Source of the DNA: Melitaea cinxia
Taxonomy: Eukaryota; Arthropoda; Insecta; Lepidoptera; Nymphalidae
DNA length: 64,000 bases
Direction of reading: 5' to 3'
Assembly (NCBI RefSeq): GCF_905220565.1
Contig: NC_059396.1
Location: 10,451,206-10,515,205, forward strand
Under the pieces are notes generated by a model, which saw nothing but the letters and a program-made list of their open reading frames with translations, was not told where the DNA came from and ran no database searches. This document shows positions 25,801-34,251 of this stretch, piece by piece. The position numbers and the translations under genes were made by a program. Numbering within the stretch: position 1 is the stretch's first letter; every line of letters starts with the position of its first letter.

Positions 25801-28800
25801 CATTGGTTACTGTAGCATTTCTAAAATATAAATTGCAGTTGAAAAATTATTGCAGTTAAGAGCTACAGTAGCATAGTCAAGTAAATTTATCTTACCTTAT
25901 GCAAGTATTCCACAAAATTGTAAGTAGCTCAAGATGGTTCTGTATACAATCTGGAGTCGGTATCAAATATTTAATTGCTGTCCAAGTAAGATCTTCAAAA
26001 TACTCCCAATTAACATCTTTATTAGTAGACGCTAAATTTTCCAGCAAACTCAACAACATTACGTATTGTTCACTGGATATTGAGGAGTTAAAATGTTTCG
26101 CGTAGGTACACAAAATGCCGATCCTGCAATGAACATTCAATACGTGTCTGTTTATTTATTGAATTATATAACAGGTATCTGTATAACTCAGAAAATATTC
26201 AATTAATAAGTAAGCCTAATGAAATCGTACAATGAAAAAAGATTAAAGAATTGAAAAGTTATTTATAAATTAGTATACAAAAATTATATAATACACAACA
26301 GTAGGTACTTAAAAATAGTACTCATTTTAGCAACAGTTAGTTGAAAATGTATGCCATAAAAAAGTGTCGTATGCTTATGTCAACAAGTATTATTTCAATG
26401 AAGACCAAAATCGTAAATTCGCGACTGGTACCGCCTGCCGATATCTGAGCTAAGACCTCTGCTATGAAGGACAAGATGTAGGTTAATTTCAAACTGCATG
26501 TTAACAGATTTTGTATATCTTTCAGAAAATCGTCTGAAGTGGTTTACTAGACAAGTTTCTTAAAACTTTATAGCCAAGAAATTCGTTTAACTAGTCTAGA
26601 ATTAAGCCAACAATATAATTTAGGATTATAAGTTCAAGCCTAATATTAGCTTTCGTTCGGTCTACACTAAAATGTATATAACACACATAATGTTACTTGA
26701 AATAATAGTCCCTATAACTACTAATTTAAATACAAGTAGATAAATAGTATTACCAAGGTACAGAGTTAAGTCGCAATTCATCCACTAGATCGGAGAAAGA
26801 TTTGCTTTTGTTAAAAGATAATTTTATTTTTTTTGCCGAATTGCCAGTATCCTCTTCTGTATCTTCTTCTACAAAATGAAATATCTACAAAAATAACAAT
26901 TATAAGTAGGTTAACACTGTATATATCGTAGACATACAAAAAAAAAATATATACTTTGCTTTCGCGAGGCTAATACCAGAAATATCAAGTAATGTTCATA
27001 TTTTTTTCTTCTAAAAGCCTTACTTGGCTCTGGAATTGGAAACCTTATATGATAATATACCTAAACCTCAATTGATTATTAAAACAAAACTAAGAAGAAA
27101 GTAACAAGAATTTTTAAATTATCATCCAAATAAAAACTTCGTTATATTTGTGTATGTTATTATTTATATATGTACCTGATAGAAAACTGATGCCGCTGTA
27201 TAATAAAAGTAATTGCAATTTATCATTATATTTTCACTGGTAATTTTTGATTTTTGAATAAAATTTATTTCAAGCCATACAATTTCTAAGATACAATTTA
27301 AATGTTTGTTCCATGTAATCCAGTTAAACGCAAGCGCACAATTTGTATTTTGTACTCTTCCTAATGGGTGATGAATAACAATCGTCATTTTTAACAACTT
27401 AAAAAATAGAGACTGAAAAAAGAGAAACTAATCTATAGAACAAAATAAATATTATATTATTTAATCACAAATTATTGGCTGCAATAACAACTGCCTTTAC
27501 CTTCTTTTTTCTTTCCAAGCTATTTTCATAAAATTTAAATATCTTCGGTAAAATCATTTCGCTGAATTCGCACATTGTTAAACGACTTTCTAAGGAGAGC
27601 TATTGATTAAAAAAACGGTATCAAAATAAATTTCAGCAAAATAAAAATTCAAAATTAAATGATCATTTAATATTACCGATTGTAGGAGCAATATAACAAT
27701 TTCTATTACAAACTCTTGTACTTTTTTGTCATTAAACATTCGAAGGCAGCATTTTTTTAGTCTTGGCAAAGAGTCCCGCAAAGGAGTAGCAAACTGACAA
27801 CAACTGCTAGCTGTTTTTATCACAGACAATAACAATCTTATTTTTATTAAATTGTCCAATTGCGAAGTGTCTGTGAGACATGCTGTTATGCAAACATCCA
27901 AAAAACCTTAAATCAATACAAAAATTAGTTAAACAAGTATATTAAACATTCTAATAATTTTAAATCTATGTAGAAAATTTAAGCTAAGTATGAGACCTAA
28001 TAAGATGTGTATCTGTTAAATTAGAAATATGTTGCACATTTGTTCTTAATTATTCATCATTATCATCATCAGTTCGGCCTATCGCAGTCCACTGCTGGAC
28101 ATAGGTCTCCACAAGTTCGCGCCAAAAATGGCGTGAACTCATATGTTTTGCCCATAGTCACCACGTTGGGCAGGCGGGTTGTGACCGCAGGGCTGACTTT
28201 GTTGCACCGAAGACGCTGCTGCCAGTCTTTGGCCTGTGTATTTCAAAGCCAGCAATTGGATGTTAGATAGTTATCCCGCCATCGGTCGGCTTTTTAAGTT
28301 CCAAGGTGGTATTGGAACTATGTTATCCCTTAGTCGACTCTTACGACACCCACGGGAAGAGAGGGGGTGGCTATATTCTTTACTGCCGTAACCACACAGC
28401 AGATACTTACTTAATTATTAATTCATGAGAATGTTTACCACATTAGCCTCTTAAATAAATTGCCATGAAAACTGAAATATATATATATATATATATATAT
28501 TGTTTTTTTCTAGGTGTTTGTCAAAAGGACAAGTGAAGGCTGCACGCCTATCATATACGTCGCATACGAGGCCAACTAGCGGGGTATATCCCGCTAGTTC
28601 ACACACCACCAATGAGTCAAACAGTCAAAATGACTCATTATAAGAATATTATTAAATATTTTAGTACCTATCGAACTAGAAATGCAAAATCAAGTACTAT
28701 AGTATTAACAAGATAGCTTTGTTACTTTTATTATTTTTCATCAATAATAATTAATTTATTAAAAAATCAATCTTACTTTCCCAAGTAGACGGCGATATAT

Positions 28801-31800
28801 ATCCTGGATAATAGTCATTTGGAAAGACATATTTGTAGAGCAAGTTTAAATAGGCATCTCCAATTGCTCTAGTTAAGCGGCTGTCATTTAATATATTTAA
28901 ACAAGCCTCAGTTATCTTTTCACATTTTATATACGCATGACCTGGAATCATATAAGCAATATTAATATAAAGGAAGAGAAGTGGTTTATTTACTTGAAGG
29001 CAGTAATCTTGGAATTTACACAAAACGACATTATTATAATAGGGTTTCACAACGACGAGACCGAAAGGCTAAAAGCGGTGGACCGAGAGAGAAATGAAAT
29101 TTCCCAAGAGGCAAATAATAGGTATACCTGTAGTAAAGATTATTCCTTGGACGGAATTACTCCGCCGAGGTAACCACCATGTTTTATTAAATACAAAAAT
29201 AATACTATAGAAATGATACAATAGTCGCGTAAAGAAAATAGTACCTACGTTTTCACCATCCTTTCTTTCACTTAGACTCGTCTAATGAGGCTCAAGCAAT
29301 GTACTCGTATAGTTCAATGAGACCCAGTGTGACAGAAAATACAATTTAACTAAAAAAAGCCCCACTTATTTCAATTATTTTTCAAAATTGGGATAAGTTC
29401 ACAAAAAGTTTAAACAATACAATTTATTTACCACTTTTTTAAATATAATATAAACATATATTTTTATATGATAAACACACGAATAGATTCAAAGAAAAAT
29501 TTCTTGAAATATAGGTGTTTTTTGGGTTTCTGCGATGTCATTCATCATCATTTCATCATTTCAGGCTATTGCAGTCCGCTGCTGGACATAGGCCTCCACA
29601 AGTTCGCGCCAAAAATGACGCGAACTCATAAGTGTTACCCATAGTCACCACGCTGGGCAGGCGGGTTGGTGACCGCAGGGCTGGCATTGTCGCACCGAAG
29701 ACGCTGCTGCCCTTCTTCGGCCTGTGTATTTCAAAGCCAGCAGTTGGATGTTGGATAGTTATCCCACCATCGTTCGGCTTTATAAGTTCCAAGGTGGTAG
29801 TGGAACTGTATTATCCCTTAGCGCGCGCTTCTGCGATTAATAGGCTTAAAATCTAAATAAAATCACTATCATTTTTTTAAAAGGACACTCTAAATGACGT
29901 TTTTTGGATCGAAACTAAGCACGGAAGAACCCAGACGACACCTGTTTTTAACCGACTTCCAAAAAAGGAGGAGGTTCTCAATTCGACTGTATTTTTTTTT
30001 TTTTTTTTTATGTATGTTACATCAGTACTTTTGCCCGTGTGGACCGATTTCGACAAATTTTGTTTTAATCGAAAGGTGGTGTGTGCCAATTGGTCCCATT
30101 TAAATTTATTTGAGATCTAACAACTACTTTTCGAGTTATATCTAATAATGTATTTTTACTTGACGCTTTTTTCGTCGACCTACGTTGTATTATACCGCAT
30201 AACTTTCTACTGGATATACCGATTTTGATAATTCTTTTTTTGTTGGAAAGGAGATATCCCTAGTTTGGTACCGTGATAAGGAAACTAGGATCTGATGATG
30301 GGATCCCAGAGGAATCGCGGGAAACTCTCGAAAATCCGTAATAACTTTTTACTGGGTGTACCGATTTTGATAATTTTTAATTTAATCGAAAGCTGATGTT
30401 TATCATGTGGTCAGATATAAATTTTATCGAGATCTGATAACTACTTTTTGAGTAATCTTTAATAACGCGTAGTTGCTTGACTATTTTTTCGTCGATCTAC
30501 GTTGTATTACTTGTCGATGTAATTGAAGTCGGTTTTTTTTTCGTTTGCGAGCAAACACAATTATGTAGTATATAGTACATAATATGTTACAAATTAAATT
30601 TATCAATCTATATAAAAATTTGGTGTTATGGCAATGTATGTTTATTTATTTTTTCGCTGTGTGGTTACGACAGTAAAAAAAAATAGCCACCCCCTCTCTT
30701 CTCTTGGGTGTCGTAAGAGGCGACTAAGGGATAACAGTTTTACTACCGCCTTGGAACTTAAAATGCCAACCGATGGCAGGATAGCTATCCAACTACTGGC
30801 TTTGAAATACATAGGCCGTAGACGAGCAGCAGCGTCTTTGGTGCGACAAAGCTAGCCCTGCGATCACCAACCCGTCTGCCCAGCATGGTGACTATGAGCA
30901 AAACATATGAGTTCACGCCATTTTTGTCGCGAACTTGGGGAGGTCTATGTCCAGCAGTGGACTGCGATAAGCTGAAGGGATGTTTATCTTTATAACACAC
31001 ATGTTGTTTGTTAATAAAAAGTAAGGCTAAGATCTAGATTAGGTAAAACCGAATTTCGGGACCGTGGGGGGACGGGGGAGGGGAGGGTGGGGAACACTAC
31101 CCCTGGTACCACTATCACACCTCGGAACCCCATGGTTATGGAGATATCGATGGTTAAAGTTTTGAGGTTAGAAGAAGAATTGGTCATACGTTAGTTAAGT
31201 GGCCTCCAATTTATGTGGTGAAATGGGGGTGGGAGGGTAAAGGGTGGTGGGGAGGGTGGGTTTTTTAGCCCCCCGTAGTGTGCGTTTCGCGTAAACCCCG
31301 TGGTTTCGAAGATATCGTGTTTGAAGTTTTGGGGTTAACTTTACGTGATTCAGAGATATTACAATACCTTAGAGCTCCGTGTCTGACTCCACCTTAACTC
31401 CGGTGCAGCGGGAAGTGCACTCATATGCTCCATTCACCAACTTTCACATTTTATTTTCGAACAAATTTACGTAAAAACGATCTCGATTGCAAGATCAACA
31501 AACGATACGAACTGACGCTTAACGACTGACAAATCGACATTTTTAAACAAAATAACGCGTCAGACATAATATTCTAATAAAATTAGTAACATTGCGTGCT
31601 AGAATATAGGTTTAGAAATTCGAAAAATACCCAAAACCGAATCGGAGCACCCCACTGTCCACGTGGTCTTGGTCTGTCCTACCCCTAGAGTGTTTTTTTT
31701 GTGCCGCGGAGGCGCGGAGGGAGGGCAGCCCTCGCCCGCCGTGCGAAAGCGCGCGAACGAATGCGTAGAGGAGCGGCTGAGGCTGGTCGCCGAAGGCGAC

Positions 31801-33509
31801 CAGCCTCCGCTGCGGAACGGAGCATGAGTGAGCGTGCTTTCGCACGCAAGGGCGGAAGGGCTGCACTTCCCGCAGCGCCGGAGCCAAGCGTTCCTCTAAC
31901 TTTCGAAATTCTTCTTCTAACCTCAAAACTTTAACCATGGATATCTCCATAACCATGGGGTTCCGAGGTGTGACAGTGGTACCAGGGGTAGCGTTCCCCA
32001 CCCTCTCCCCCCCTATCCCCCCACGGTCCCGAAATTCGGTTTTACCTAATCTAAAGCTTTACCAAAAGTAATGTAAAAGCATTACAAAAATTATTTCTTA
32101 AACCTAAGTTTTTGATTTAATAAAACATTGTAAAATTAACAACAAAAGTACCTTTATTAGCTCCTGAGACACATAAATGTATTAGACTTGTACATAAAGG
32201 GCCAGTAACAGTATTAAAACTTTTTTGTGATTCAAACTTTTCTGTCTCCTGTAAAAATAATATTATTTCTTAAAAATTTAATGAATTTATAAGCCCGCAA
32301 TGGAGCTACACGGTAGACAATAAATAAGTGAGCTTAGTACACTCCTTTGTTGAAAAGGCTTTTTTTATTTGATAAACTCCAAAACAGGAAAATGCATATA
32401 TAATATTAATGTTTCTGTACGTGTAGTTTCATTGTCAGTGGCGTAACTATACCATCTGAGGCCGGGGCAAATTTTTTGTATGGGGCTCTCCGGCGTTCCA
32501 GTAAAAATAGTCACGTTAGAATTTAATTGCAATAAACCACTGATGTAAGTAGTTACCCAAAGCTAACAATAATATAATGTGCATTTTAGTTAAATATCTA
32601 ATAAGTTTTATTTTCAAGAACATAGGTTATAAATATTTGTAATGAAATTGAATATTTGTCTAGAAAGTACATGGTGCCAAAAAGATATTTCTATCTTAAT
32701 CACAGCCTCTTGCTCTTCATCTAGTGTTCTGTGTAGCCGCCACTGTTGATACATGAAGACAAGACAAGAATCCAGGTGAATTTTCGATCTCTTGTGTCTT
32801 AACATTTTTTAATATCATATCAAAAATTGACCATTCCAGCGGGGATCGAACCTGCATCTCTGACTGACCGTGTCGGTGATCTAGCCCATGGAGCGATGTA
32901 CTTGCTAGATGGAAATTTTCGATATGATGAATTTATATTTGGTCTATGCGACCGTAGTGCCTGTGTCTTTCTATACCGTTTACAATATGTTTCCAGTCAT
33001 TATAGCCTTCTATCCAAATATTTTGTATTTTTTTAGATGCCTGATTTGCGAATAACCAACATACTAATATGAATATGACAATACCAACATTATAATACAC
33101 GCAAATATAGTAGAAGAACACTGATAGTTTTTGCACTCATGCAAAGCCGGGGCAGATCACTGGTATACAATAAACTATTAAATATTCATTTAGGTATAAA
33201 TATACATGTACATAACAATAATATATGTACACGTTAAATAACACACATTATCATTCTAAATGTAAATTAACAATTGTAATAAATAACAAAGGCTATTTCA
33301 TTATTTACCTTCATAATATAATCATTTATGTCATCAAAAACATGGTTCCATGTATATCCAGACTTCTTTAAAGTGTTACTAGTAAGTAAAGAAGGCACAG
33401 CATTTCTAGTGAGAAAATCCTTGAGTTTTTCTGCATTTTTTTTTCTGTCTGTAGCACGTACAGATATCAAATTGGAACAAGTTTCTCTTAGTGTTTCTTC
33501 TAATGTCAT
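7293..33509 (-). CDS. ATM: ATM serine/threonine kinase (tefu orthologue), 35 coding exons
   Basis: ATM is the PI3K-like kinase that senses double-strand breaks and guards telomeres. I joined these exons, all GT/AG and in phase: 33509-33309, 32248-32152, 28941-28777, 27906-27677, 27599-27501, 27412-27176, 26884-26754, 26123-25896, 25820-24718, 22437-22019, 21692-21234, 21080-20763, 20676-20108, 20027-19856, 19369-19129, 18532-18294, 17613-17342, 16890-16728, 15827-15542, 15465-14995, 14903-14702, 14568-14403, 14330-14224, 14114-13992, 13802-13570, 12974-12669, 11934-11773, 11548-11442, 11322-11206, 10664-10563, 10307-10120, 10035-9929, 9568-9454, 9183-9050, 7477-7293. Total 2817 residues; human ATM has 3056. 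The N-terminus shows the TAN pattern (RATDRKKNAEKLKDFL). The FAT region shows EIGEMDAVDGCG, the kinase GLGDRHVQN and HIDFG, and the FATC LFPGWQPYL. The start has an in-frame stop 12 bases upstream. The acceptors at 16890 and 7477 are the least certain. Confidence 0.95.
7676..8293 (+). repeat. Repeat family A, full-length copy
   Basis: The element begins TTTTTAACCGACTTCC and ends GAAGTCGGTTTTTTTT followed by gcgagcaaacacaatta. AACCGACTTC and GAAGTCGGTT form short terminal inverted repeats. The body is built of degenerate related units: accgattttgataatt, atcgaaag..gatgt, gagatctgataactact, tcgtcgayctacgttgtatta. Other copies are near 6705, 18590, 19389, 29948, 37452 (reverse) and 57003. No coding. 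This copy is in the last ATM intron. Confidence 0.75.
8638..8900 (-). repeat. tRNA-derived SINE, family C
   Basis: This shares cctgtaa.atcccactgct, catgtaggagaaggat, and gctatcaggtg.a.atgataac blocks with copies at 12205, 13175 and 22470. The copy at 13175 retains the tRNA-like head on the minus strand, which sets the orientation. Confidence 0.65.
9929..10035 (-). other. ATM: ATM exon 32: catalytic and activation loops
   Basis: The exon encodes SVATTSMVGYIMGLGDRHVQ, then NILIDKTTAELIHIDFG. The catalytic loop D, R, H and N residues and the DFG metal-binding motif are all intact. The kinase should therefore be active. The next exon (9454-9568) continues with AFDQGKTLPTPETVPFRLT, the PIKK activation segment. 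Confidence 0.95.
10771..10830. repeat. (TA)n microsatellite
   Basis: About 60 bases of uninterrupted TA in ATM intron 29. It is followed at 10834-11090 by a repeat fragment (caagcttacctgatga.aagcgac block) that resembles part of 16466-16720. Confidence 0.85.
12205..12515 (-). repeat. tRNA-derived SINE, family C
   Basis: The copy shares the ggcctctttctccatgtaag, gcttaatccaccacgctgct and tccgaggcac blocks with the 13175 copy. The RNA pol III head lies at the right end on the minus strand and is more decayed. It sits in ATM intron 26. Confidence 0.65.
12669..12974 (-). other. ATM: ATM exon 26: FAT end to kinase, with Gly/Ala repeat
   Basis: The exon opens with the conserved RCATDHPHHTLPLLFSLKN (human SMDHPHHTLFIILALAN). 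It ends with LARRRPLARGVAQTENLCD (human RSRRPQMVRSVEALCD). Between them is a Gly/Ala-rich tract of roughly 45 residues, encoded by a GC-only microsatellite at about 12745-12845. The human counterpart is a short basic linker. The tract is a low-complexity insertion just before the kinase domain. Confidence 0.85.
13175..13522 (-). repeat. tRNA-derived SINE, family C, best copy
   Basis: Read on the minus strand it starts with a tRNA-like head: GCGTTGGCGCTACGG resembles box A and GCGGGTTCGATCCCCGC is an intact box B with its stem. The body and tail follow, ending near 13175 at the conserved catgctgctcc/gggcataggcc blocks. It lies in ATM intron 25. A run of about 20 A (about 13029-13050) lies downstream. 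Confidence 0.75.
16245..16425 (+). repeat. LINE 3' tail
   Basis: The segment ends gtggtgtacaataaagagta followed by (aaat)n. The same gtggtgtacaataaag tail ends the minus-strand LINE relic at 22720. It is the 3' end of a CR1/jockey-type element, without coding. Confidence 0.6.
16466..16720. repeat. Unclassified GC-rich repeat fragment
   Basis: The block gctcttctgatggtaagcga resembles part of 10834-10900. It lies beside ATM exon 18. No coding signal fits; open frames across it are carried by exon 18 and its high GC. Confidence 0.4.
17055..17241 (-). repeat. Helitron 5' fragment
   Basis: On the minus strand TCTAATATATAAAATTCTCG heads about 185 bases closely similar to the 5' part of the Helitron at 3959-4784. 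The hairpin 3' end is missing. A run of C at about 17086-17095 marks the broken side. It lies in ATM intron 17. Confidence 0.65.
17785..18055 (-). repeat. SINE-like repeat B
   Basis: The copy runs in reverse: gtaagaggcgactaagggat to ggcctatgtccagcagtgga. On the minus strand its first bases share the RTE LINE 3' end. It lies in ATM intron 16. Confidence 0.7.
18590..18910 (+). repeat. Repeat family A, decayed short copy
   Basis: The ends ggtttttaacc...ccacaaaagtagaaggttctc and gatgtaattgaagtcagta are recognisable; the middle is deleted relative to the 29948 copy. ATM intron 15. Confidence 0.6.
19389..19775 (+). repeat. Repeat family A, shortened copy
   Basis: It begins ttaaccgacttcaaaaaagg and ends gatgtcggcctgcaaacaca, with internal deletions. 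It lies 20 bases from the acceptor of ATM exon 15. Confidence 0.65.
22470..22735 (-). repeat. tRNA-derived SINE, family C
   Basis: About 260 bases match the copy at 13175 closely (gtgctctccgaggcac, ggactgcacaaacacccag). The tRNA-like head is missing where the LINE relic begins. ATM intron 9. Confidence 0.65.
22720..24100 (-). pseudogene. CR1/jockey-type LINE relic (endonuclease and RT)
   Basis: On the minus strand the order is: endonuclease end (VVMGDFYICLLKGE, near 24000-24050), linker (DSAKVWKFLKSL, near 23560), RT (WKDAQIIPP, NLLNPYQSGF, near 23100-23290), RT motif A region (LTVLALLNF), and a 3' tail with TACAATAAAG and (ATT)n. Stops and frameshifts are frequent, so it is not functional. 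It lies in ATM intron 9. Confidence 0.75.
24283..24602 (+). repeat. SINE-like repeat B, full-length copy
   Basis: A (CAT)n run precedes cctattgcaatccactgctg. The element ends gtagccacacagc. On the minus strand the tract near 24300-24330 can be read VEAYVQQWIAIG, the same ending as RTE polyproteins, so the SINE tail probably derives from an RTE 3' end. ATM intron 9. Confidence 0.7.
24718..25820 (-). other. ATM: ATM exon 9: large helical-solenoid exon
   Basis: At 1103 nt this is by far the largest coding exon, about residues 463-831. It encodes leucine-rich helical sequence with no catalytic motif, as expected for the N-terminal HEAT solenoid of ATM. Conservation is low here; assignment rests on phase continuity with flanking exons and on the neighbouring exon 7 segment (KKIKLSFNKSKSFSDLVDEL...VPW), which matches the human KRKKIELGWE...LVPW region. 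Confidence 0.85.
26124..26753 (-). other. ATM intron 7
   Basis: AT-rich intron with no recognisable gene, repeat family or structured element. Confidence 0.6.
28070..28402 (+). repeat. SINE-like repeat B
   Basis: Near full-length copy from gttcggcctatcgcagtcca to gtaaccacacagc. ATM intron 3. An (AT)n run follows at about 28478-28500. Confidence 0.7.
28574..28639. repeat. Two adjacent perfect inverted repeats
   Basis: The first has arms aactagcggg / cccgctagtt around gtatat (28574-28599). The second has arms aatgagtca / tgactcatt around 11 bases (28611-28639). Both are perfect and only 11 bases apart, in ATM intron 3. They might be ends of a small unidentified element. Confidence 0.55.
29562..29830 (+). 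repeat. SINE-like repeat B, truncated
   Basis: Matches the 28070 copy from gcagtccgctgctggacata to the ttatccctta block, then breaks. ATM intron 2. Confidence 0.7.
29948..30566 (+). repeat. Repeat family A, full-length copy
   Basis: Best-preserved copy with 7676-8293: tttaaccgacttccaaaaaa at the start, gaagtcggtttttttttcg at the end, then gcgagcaaacacaatta. The internal units are the same and in the same order. ATM intron 2. Confidence 0.75.
30680..30985 (-). repeat. SINE-like repeat B
   Basis: Reverse-oriented copy, from the caccccctctctt block to aggtctatgtccagcagtgg. ATM intron 2. Confidence 0.7.
31036..32052. mobile_element. Foldback-type DNA element with about 146-bp terminal inverted repeats
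   Basis: The arms 31036-31181 and 31907-32052 are near-perfect inverted copies; tips are agattaggtaaaaccgaatt and attcggttttacctaatct. The interior has a degenerate third arm-like stretch (31200-31340, gaaatgggggtgggagggt ... gaagttttggggtta) and a GC-rich palindromic part near 31780-31850. No transposase. A clear target duplication was not found. A partial relative lies at 52555-52815. ATM intron 2. Confidence 0.75.
32437..32905. repeat. hAT-like end and tRNA-like fragment
   Basis: cagtggcgtaactatacc at 32437 resembles the hAT tips at 1812 and 34252, but no matching partner end was found. At 32840-32885 a box-B-like ggggatcgaacctgc on the reverse side marks a SINE or Helitron fragment also seen near 49400. 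ATM intron 1. Confidence 0.4.
33309..33509 (-). other. ATM: ATM exon 1: TAN region and start codon
   Basis: The exon encodes 67 residues starting MTLEETLRETCSNLISVRAT. RATDRKKNAEKLKDFL aligns with human RATERKKEVEKFKRLI, and WNHVFDDINDYIMK with WDAVFRFLQKYIQK. This is the Tel1/ATM N-terminal motif needed for telomere and damage functions in yeast. TAA lies in frame 12 bases before the ATG, which supports this start. Confidence 0.9.
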
Positions 33510-33621
33510 ATTTCCAAGTTATTTTAAATAAACAATAATCTCAGCACCTAATGACCATCACATACCTGTAAAATATTGCATTTACAAACGTTTTCTAAAC
33601 ATGTTTGAGAATTAAGATTTT

Positions 33622-33652
<31 letters not shown>

Positions 33653-34243
33653 AGAACTTATGATAATGTAAATGATAAATATAATAAATGGGACTTTCGT
33701 CACCGACACAATAATAAAGTCTAGACACACATTTAAAACCTATCTTGTTTTACTTCTTCAACACTACCCAAATGAAAATAAAATTAAAACGCGTAATATT
33801 GTCTGTTTTTTTTTTCTTCGACGTATTTAGGACTTTTTAACTAAATTTCATCATGTCTACAAAATTCATTAGAACATTAATTACCTTAAAATGTAATTTA
33901 AAGTAATATTTCAAGTAGAAATAAGTTTTTAATCTAAGGATTGCTTTTATAATATTTATTAATATCGTTCATGCTTCAAAAAATTCATATAGGTACGTAC
34001 ATTATTCACAGCTTGTATTTAATTTCCTTTACTAATTTGTAATTTTTATATTGATTGATTTACCTATTGCCTTTGGCTATCAGTTGTGCCAGTGGCGCAA
34101 GGTTGACGGTTGATTGAATTCCTCATTCCGCCAACGGCAAATGTCACTGACGTAAGTTATTTTACTCTAAAAAAAAAGATCGGTGCGGTTGAGATAACAA
34201 TCTCAGTTTAATTTTGAAAACAACACAAATATTTTAAGCTAAG
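33510..34243. other. Region upstream of ATM
   Basis: It should hold the ATM 5' UTR and promoter. I see long T runs (about 33630-33652) and AT-rich sequence but no firm core promoter element. Confidence 0.4.
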
Positions 34244-34251
34244 ACTACAGC

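Noticed and set aside
27501..27589. ATM exon 5 starting at 27589 (acceptor CCTTAG)
   Set aside because: It breaks the phase set by exon 4, which ends CTACAATCG in phase 0. The acceptor ATAG at 27600-27601 restores it and adds LSL before ESRLTMCEF.
28751..29068. Longer version of ATM exon 3 beginning at 29068 (acceptor TTTTAG)
   Set aside because: It would be phase 0, while exon 2 ends in phase 1. The acceptor at 28942 restores phase and gives ANKGHAYIKCEKI, which matches the human ANRRAPRLKCQEL region.
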